From Tolypocladium sp. Sup5 PDA-1 (Eukaryota; Ascomycota; Sordariomycetes; Hypocreales; Ophiocordycipitaceae), in contig JPHH03000010.1 of assembly GCA_000750105.3 (NCBI GenBank), positions 558,001 to 622,000 on the forward strand: a DNA stretch of 64,000 bases, written 5' to 3'. Positions 58,337-64,000 of this stretch are shown piece by piece (position 1 is the first letter of the stretch; every line of letters begins with the position of its first letter). The notes under the pieces are model-generated. The model saw only the letters and a program-made list of their open reading frames with translations, did not search any database and was not told the DNA's origin. Both the position numbers and the translations under genes were made by a program.

Positions 58337-60373
58337 ATGGCGCATGCCGCCCCGGATCTGGACCTCCACAAGCGGAAGCGAGACGTCGAGGACAACGGAG
58401 TCCCGGCTGGTGGCCACTACCACTCCGCGTCGTCGACGGCGAACCAGCAAGGTATGATTGATTGACTGATGCGTGTCTTGGCTGGGGACTTTTTGTCCCG
58501 GCACTGCGGTGTTTTCTTGATTTTCTGCCATGTGCCCCTTGGGGGCCGTTCTAACGCCACGCGACAGCCCCAATTCGACCTTCGCCTGCATGGAAATTCT
58601 CCGATAGAGTTTGCATCATCTGCCGGTAGTGCTTGACAGCCCGCCGGCATTTGACTCTTCCTGTGCCTGAGTGGCTGTTCAATGCAAGTTGCTATTCTGA
58701 TACGCCTCGTGCACCTCTTCTGCCCTGTCGGCTTGCTTGCTCCACTCTACCCACAGTTGCTTCTGTTGCTGCTTGATTTCCCCTTTTCTAGTCCGTATGC
58801 CGTACTTTGATATGGATTTCGCGGTTAATACGAAGCACTGGCTAACTGGTTACTCGCACAAGGCGGTGCTGGATACATTAATTACTTGCCAAGGACCAAC
58901 GCGGATCGCCTGGGCCTCCTTCACGGCGATGCGGACACATTTGCCGACATTATCGGTCTGATTGGAGAATACGAAGGCAAACTTTCCCCCACTGCCTCTA
59001 CTACCTTGATGACGTGCACTTGCTGACCTGGTGATAAAGGAGTCTTGGACCGGCATGAAAGCCTTGCTGCCAACTTGGGGGCGAAACTGACAGGACCGCG
59101 GCTGCTCAAGGGCATCGAGAAATTCTTTGACGGGCCCATAAAAACCAACTCTTCCCAACCCTTTGCCAACCCCATAACTTGGCTCGACGTGGTCTCCTTC
59201 GCCAAAGCCAACCCAAGCGACTTTGTCCTCACGGCCCAGCCGGACGGTATACGATGCTGTCAATTCATATGCAAAGGCATCCGGACCGAGATAACCGAGG
59301 ATGATTGGCGGCTTATATCGTCTGGCGCGTTGGACCGGTTCCCTCTCGAACACCCATTCGAGGAGGACGAGACGGCTGAGCTGGCCACTTTAGATATCCT
59401 GGAGCAGAGAGCTTCCATCCTGTACAAAAAGGCCGATGAAGTGGCGGCGAGGGCCCGTATCCTGCATCACAAACTCGGGCATCGGAAGAGTGACGTTGCG
59501 CGACGGCGAAAGGGGCACGACGGCAGTAGCGGTAGGTTTCATGCTGCCAACCACCATCCGCCGCGGCCCACCATCTTCAGTCCATCCTACGACCTCCATT
59601 CCGATCTTCTCCAGCAATTCATGTCGCCGTCATCTTCGATACCCCCTTCTCGATCGACATCAGGCGCCGGCGTGTCAGTGGCAAGCCTCGGCCAGCTGTC
59701 ACCATCCATAAACCCGCCACATCACCATCGCCTCTCAGGGCAATCGGGCCGTTCGTCCACGGGAAACGCAACGGACTCGGGAACCCCAACTGCCGCAGAC
59801 CACCGAGGCGAAATCTACAGATCACTCATAACCCAGAGCACGGACAAACTGGCCAAAGGGGACGTCATCAACCCGCCATGCGACCGCTGCCGACGCCTGC
59901 GGCTACAGTGCGTCAAGCACCTGACCGCGTGCCAAGGGTGCACGAAGAAGCATGCCAAGTGCAGCTGGAAGTCTGTCGCGGAAGAGGAGGTTGCGCGGTT
60001 GAAATTCGAGATGGGCGTCGAGGGGGAACCGGAGGGCGAGCAAGAAGGAGGGCTCCCTGGCTTGCGAGAGGCTCGCATCGCGAGGGCCGGAGACACCACA
60101 CCGGGCACAGTGAATGCTGAGGGTGCGTCGCGTCCTGCGAGCCGAGCTGACACGGATCTTGGCCTGCCCATTGTGTACAGCCCGGACCCGTTGTCGATGG
60201 GCCGGCCAAAAGGCGGCCAAGACGCGCGACGGAGTTATCCGTCTCAAGGGCCGGCTGGGCTTCCTCCGACGAGGGAGCAGTCGCGGCTGAGCCAGATATC
60301 ATCGATACTGGACAATTCGGACTGCAGAAGATCACCGCCGCAGGGGGCGTTATCCAACCCGCCTTCGCGGTGA
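58337..60373 (+). CDS. Zn2Cys6 regulator with a large N-terminal conserved domain and GC-AG intron
   Basis: Three exons: 58337-58451, 58863-58976 and 59040-60373. Intron 1 is 411 bp (GTATGA...CAAG, GCTAAC branch). Intron 2 is 63 bp with a non-canonical GC donor (AAG|GCAAAC...AAAG). The product is 520 aa. Residues about 39-230 form a conserved helical region (GGAGYINYLPRTNADRLGLL, 20 residues; ADIIGLIGEYEGVLDRHESL, 20 residues). Then comes a coiled-coil-like stretch and a His/Pro/Ser-rich linker. The binuclear zinc cluster lies at about 357-385 (CX2CX6CX6CX2CX6C). The C-terminus is disordered. In most fungal Zn2Cys6 proteins the cluster is near the N-terminus. Using the GC donor keeps the conserved EYEGVLDRHES run intact, and no nearby GT donor does so. 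It is a probable nuclear regulator of unknown targets. Confidence 0.85.
58977..59039 (+). other. GC-AG intron in the Zn2Cys6 gene
   Basis: Donor AAG|GCAAAC at 58977 and acceptor AAAG|GA at 59039, with CTGAC upstream of the acceptor as a likely branch point. GC-AG introns are a minor class in fungi, roughly one percent. Confidence 0.75.
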
Positions 60374-61061
60374 GGATGCACGGTGGCGGTGGAGGGAAGG
60401 GGGCGCTATGTTGGGTAGCGGTTAATGTGAATCATGTGTTGGCAGGCTGGAAGAGGCGGAGGCGGCGAAAATACCCCGTTGAAGAGGATGACGATGGTAA
60501 TGACCTTGGATGCCATGTAATACGGGCTTGTTGGATCGTGTACGGACTACAAGCTACGGACTACAGACTACAGTACGGCCGGGATGTGGGAGCAACATGT
60601 CTCGGGGCACGGTGAAAGACGGCTCTACACTAATAATGGATAAACCGATGATACGCCCTTGAAATCTTCGTAAAACTGAAATGTTCCGCGTGATATTGAC
60701 TCGTATGGAGTAGGTTACTCCGTAACTTAATAGTTGGAGAATCAAGTTAAGGTTAGAGGCAGCCAGCCAGTCACGGGGTGTTGGATCCACTTCGACCCGG
60801 AGCCACGGGTGGACCTTAGTAAGGGTCCCACGCCTCCCGTCGCAGCGCGTCACCTGCAGGAGCAAAAAAAAAGTTGGAGCCTCATCAATCTCGTCGTCAA
60901 CGCATCATCCCGTTCTGTTTGCGCCACCCTCGACCCTGCGAACCACGACCGACAAACGAACACTCCCATGGCGACCAGGTGATAATCTTCTCTAGCACAC
61001 CGACGACGGTGTGATTTGCGCAGATCCGCGGCCTCTCGCTTGTCCACAACGAACGCTCAAG
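60374..61061. promoter_or_regulatory. Spacer with RIM2 promoter
   Basis: About 690 bp between genes on the same strand. It contains TACTCCGTA (60716-60724), preceded by the near-copy TATGGAGTA, and two TACGGACTAC strings near 60541-60565. The region near the RIM2 ATG is the presumed leader. Confidence 0.55.
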
Positions 61062-62404
61062 ATGGCGCAACATCCGCAGCGGGCGACAGCGGCGACGTTT
61101 ATGCAGGGCCGCGACGACGGGCGGCCGTTTCAGCACTCGCATGTGCCGGCGGAGCATGCGGCGCTGATGCAGTCGCGGGAGACGGGGGATGTGATTCCGG
61201 AGGATGCGCCGATGGGGCAGGTTAAGGCGCTGCCGTTTGCGAAGTCTTGGGTGCACTTTATGGCTGGAGGGTACGTTGCCTGCTGGCTGCTCGGCCGCTG
61301 CTTGTCGCCGAGCGGGCTGTGTGAGTGATTTGCCTGTCAGTTTCTATGGTACTGATGCAGCGCAATGCAGAGTCGGTGGAATAACGGCCGCCACGCTGAC
61401 GGCGCCCCTCGACGTCCTCAAGACGAGACTTCAATCCGACATCTACCAGGCGCAGCTTCGAGCCAACGCGAAGTCGATGGGCTCCCTGAACCCTGCGCGC
61501 GCCGCCATCTACCATCTCACAGACACGCTGCACATCCTCGGGACGGTGTACCGGGTAGAAGGCCCGCGGGCGCTGTTCAAGGGCCTGGGGCCGAACCTGA
61601 TTGGCGTCGTGCCGGCCAGGGCCATCAACTTCTTCGTCTACGGCAACGGCAAGCGCATCATCTCGGAACACTGGAACCACGGCCAGGAGGCGCCGTGGGT
61701 GCATCTGACGGCAGGCGTGGTGGCGGGCGCGGCGACGTCGACGGCAACGAACCCCATTTGGATGGTCAAGACGCGGCTGCAGCTGGACAAGAACGTGTCG
61801 GAGCGCAGCGGCGGGGCCATGCACCGGCAGTACCGCAACAGCTACGACTGCGTGCGGCAGATCCTGCGCGACGAGGGCGTCCGGGGCATGTACAAGGGCA
61901 TGAGCGCGAGCTACCTCGGCGTCGTCGAGTCCACCATGCAGTGGACGCTGTACGAGCAGCTGAAGGCGTATCTGGCGCGCCGCGAGCTGCGAATAGAGCG
62001 CAGCGGGCGGGAGAAGACGTGGTGGGACAAGGCGGTCGAGTGGACGGGCAAGGCCGGCGCCGCGGGTGGCGCGAAGCTGGTGGCCGCCGTCCTGGCGTAT
62101 CCCCACGAGGTGAGTTTGAGTTCATCATCAGCTGCGAGCAACAACACGTTCGTGACCCTCTCGTGATATTGGGCTGATATGCCGCCCCTAGGTTGCGCGG
62201 ACGCGGCTGCGGCAGGCGCCCATGGACAACGGCCAGCTAAAGTACACGGGCCTGATACAGTGCTTCAAGCTGGTCTGGAAGGAGGAGGGCATGATGGGCC
62301 TGTACGGCGGGCTGACGCCGCACCTGATGCGGACGGTGCCCAGCGCGGCCATCATGTTTGGCATGTACGAGGGCATCCTGCGACTGTTTAACACGCCGGC
62401 GTAG
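61062..62404 (+). CDS. RIM2: Mitochondrial pyrimidine-nucleotide carrier, RIM2 type
   Basis: Three exons: 61062-61270, 61371-62109 and 62192-62404. Introns are 100 and 82 bp, and the product is 386 aa. Three tandem mitochondrial-carrier repeats carry the PX[D/E]XX[K/R]X[K/R] signatures: APLDVLKTRLQSD, NPIWMVKTRLQLD and YPHEVARTRLRQ. The second repeat's tryptophan in PIW and the MQWTLYEQLKAY segment are typical of Rim2/SLC25A33-36. Family knowledge: it exchanges cytosolic pyrimidine (deoxy)nucleotides for mitochondrial nucleotides and so supports mtDNA replication and RNA synthesis, in the inner membrane. The first 60 residues are a soluble, variable extension before the first helix (SWVHFMAGG). 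The first intron splits the codon in the first transmembrane segment, and joining restores AGGVGGITAATLTAPLD. Confidence 0.95.
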
Positions 62405-63016
62405 TTTTCTCTTCTCACCCTCTTGCTCTGTTGGGGGCATCTGGCCTGTTGGAGGTGACAGAGTACGGACTGCTCGCCGCTCATGGTCTTGCACACTGCT
62501 TTGGCGTGTATTGTATACTCCGTTCGTTGTATACCCCCCTCTTTTTTGTACGATACATGTAATATGCGTTGGGCGGCGTGTATTTTGGGTTGGTGGGTAG
62601 ATGCTCCTAGGAGCTTGCATTGGCGTTTGGGGGGTACCATGGTCGTTTACATGGCAAGATAAAACTAAATAAAGAGCTGGCTGGGGACAGGGTATAGAGA
62701 GGCTAATGAATGTCATTCTTCTCCGAGGTTTGCTTGTTTCGGTGCGGTTCACTCAGGCCATCTTGCGTCATGCCTGGCCATTCGTTGTTAAGTGAAAAGG
62801 GGGAAACTTGTCAAGTGGGTAGATGTACCCTAGCGTTTAAAGAATTCATAAAAATTTATTGAATCAATCTTTAAAATGTACAAGGAATAGCCCAAGGTCA
62901 TAACAGGCCTCCAATCTAAAGGCAAGTCTCCGTGGAAAGACAAAGTGGACGGTCAGAGGCATGTCCCCTGCCCCTATTCCCATCATTACAGGCTTGGTTG
63001 GTAAGTCACTGCGTGT
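62405..63016. other. Convergent spacer RIM2 / secreted repeat protein
   Basis: About 610 bp with the 3' UTRs of both genes. An AT-rich stretch at 62830-62880 is the likely terminator and polyadenylation region of one of them. No gene is seen. Confidence 0.6.
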
Positions 63017-63564
63017 TCAAGCCAGACCCAAAGCCTTCTCAATGTCCGTGACACCAAGAGCATCTTCCAGAGAAGTGATGGCGCCACCCGTGGCAGAATT
63101 CAGGAACGCATCAATCGCGGGGACGCCCAGACCCTGCTCGAGCATGGCGACGGCCTCGCCAATGGCTTGGAGGGTGCCTGGCGAGGCGCCCTTTTCAGAG
63201 AGGCCGAGCAGCTTTTCGGCAAAGGTGACGCCAAGGGCGCCCTCGAGCTGTGAAGACGAGATGTTAGTAATTATTTAATGGCTCCTTGTTAGAGAACTTT
63301 TGTCACGTACCTTGGAGAGGGTTCCTCCAAGTAGGCCGTCAAGCTCGTCCTCCAGGGCGGTTAGGCCCAGGCCGCCCTCGAGTCCAGAGACGAGCGCGCC
63401 AACCTCGGTGATGAGTGACCGCTGCTCGACTTCTGCGATTCCTCCAAGTTAGTAACCTACTATTGTTGAAGAATTGAAGTGGATGGGAGTGCCATACGAG
63501 CAGATGCACTCAGGGCCGTGCCAGCAAGGCTAGCCAGGAGAAGAACGGCGGCGTTGAATCGCAT
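63017..63564 (-). CDS. Small secreted cysteine-free protein with four internal LE..LGV repeats
   Basis: Three exons: 63564-63498, 63432-63311 and 63247-63017. Introns are 65 bp (TACTAAC branch) and 63 bp, and the product is 139 aa. A signal peptide covers residues 1 to about 20 (MRFNAAVLLLASLAGTALSA, 20 residues), with likely cleavage after an ALSA-type site. The mature protein of about 118 residues has no cysteine. Four degenerate repeats share LExxLG(L/V)xxx(E/D)xxL: LEGGLGLTALEDELDGLL, LEGALGVTFAEKLLGL, LEQGLGVPAIDAFL and LEDALGVTDIEKALGL. They suggest stacked amphipathic helices. I do not recognise the family. A secreted surface-active or effector-like role is possible but unproven. A TATA box about 150 bp upstream points to strong, regulated expression. 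Confidence 0.8.
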
Positions 63565-64000
63565 CCTGACCGTCTCTTATGATGTGGCGCGACTTCTTGC
63601 TACCGAGAGAGCACTAGAGACGAAGTTTCAAGACGTGTGAACTGAGGTTTCGAGTGAATGGGATGCTCTTAACGCGTTTGGAATCAAGGAGAACGATGGA
63701 AGCATCGCTTTCTTATATACACCATGAGGCCTAACTGCTAAATGAGCTCTTGTGTGATCCCAGCATCGCTGAAGTGACGAAATGTCTTGCTTCTAAATTA
63801 CGAATGCAACTTTCTTATCTTTGGAGACGTATTAAACTTACCGTTTGGCCCTATGCCATCCGACCGACCCTCCGGCCCCGGTTTGATATTGTCATCGCCA
63901 GACGATAAGGCCGATGTCGCGCGGAAGAGGGCCGGCAACGTGAGCCTGCAGTCGGCATCGGCCAGCTTGACACCATGACGCACAGATCTTAATTAAAACC
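63565..64000. other. Right-edge region, promoter of the secreted-protein gene
   Basis: About 435 bp containing the TATA box described separately. A short frame at 63787-63978 on the plus strand has no recognised domain. Nothing else is supported before the window ends. Confidence 0.55.
63712..63719 (-). promoter_or_regulatory. TATA box of the secreted-protein gene
   Basis: TATATAAG on the minus strand, about 150 bp before the ATG at 63564. It is the clearest TATA element correctly placed relative to a gene in the window. Confidence 0.65.

Overview
This 64 kb window is nuclear DNA from a filamentous ascomycete, probably a Sordariomycete and plausibly of the order Hypocreales. The signs are short GT-AG introns (about 50-110 bp) with CTAAC/TACTAAC-type branch points, GC-rich coding DNA, Pezizomycotina-type proteins such as PAN3 with a CCCH finger and Zn2Cys6 regulators, and long gene-poor spacers. 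Genus is not determined. I found no rRNA or convincing tRNA gene, no CRISPR, and no intact transposon.

Layout. 1-16.4 kb is gene-dense: SFH5 lipid-transfer protein (-), a large RRM/RGG RNA-binding protein interrupted by one in-frame UAG (-), the Arp2/3 subunit ARPC4 (-), the proteasome-bound deubiquitinase UBP6 (+), a small membrane/coiled-coil protein (-), a doubtful ORF (-), an SHB17-type sugar bisphosphatase (+) and a class I methyltransferase (-). 16.4-34.06 kb has no recognisable protein gene, and its right end is pyrimidine-rich and probably a long leader for a Zn2Cys6 regulator at 34.06-35.56 kb (+). 35.6-40.9 kb is again gene-poor, including a lower-GC patch at about 39.3-40.8 kb. An F-box protein (-) lies at 40.9-42.6 kb, followed by a 3.8 kb spacer.

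46.4-63.6 kb is gene-dense again: LSB5-like VHS/GAT protein (-), UBX2-like ER/ERAD adaptor (-) divergent from PAN3 (+), LSM7 (-), a Zn2Cys6 regulator with an internal zinc cluster (+), a RIM2-type mitochondrial pyrimidine-nucleotide carrier (+) and a small secreted repeat protein (-).

Functional links. Most genes are unconnected housekeeping genes, as is usual in fungi. Loose themes are mRNA metabolism (PAN3 deadenylation, LSM7 decay/splicing, the RRM protein), ubiquitin/ERAD (UBP6, UBX2-like, F-box) and actin/endocytosis/membrane traffic (ARPC4, LSB5, SFH5).

The most striking signal is at 5271-5297. A UAG stop codon interrupts an otherwise continuous frame of about 930 codons and sits in the 7-nt loop of a perfect 10-bp hairpin. 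No GT dinucleotide lies within about 350 nt upstream to let it be spliced out. This is the expected signature of a stop-codon A-to-I mRNA editing site (UAG to UGG), a process known in Sordariomycetes.
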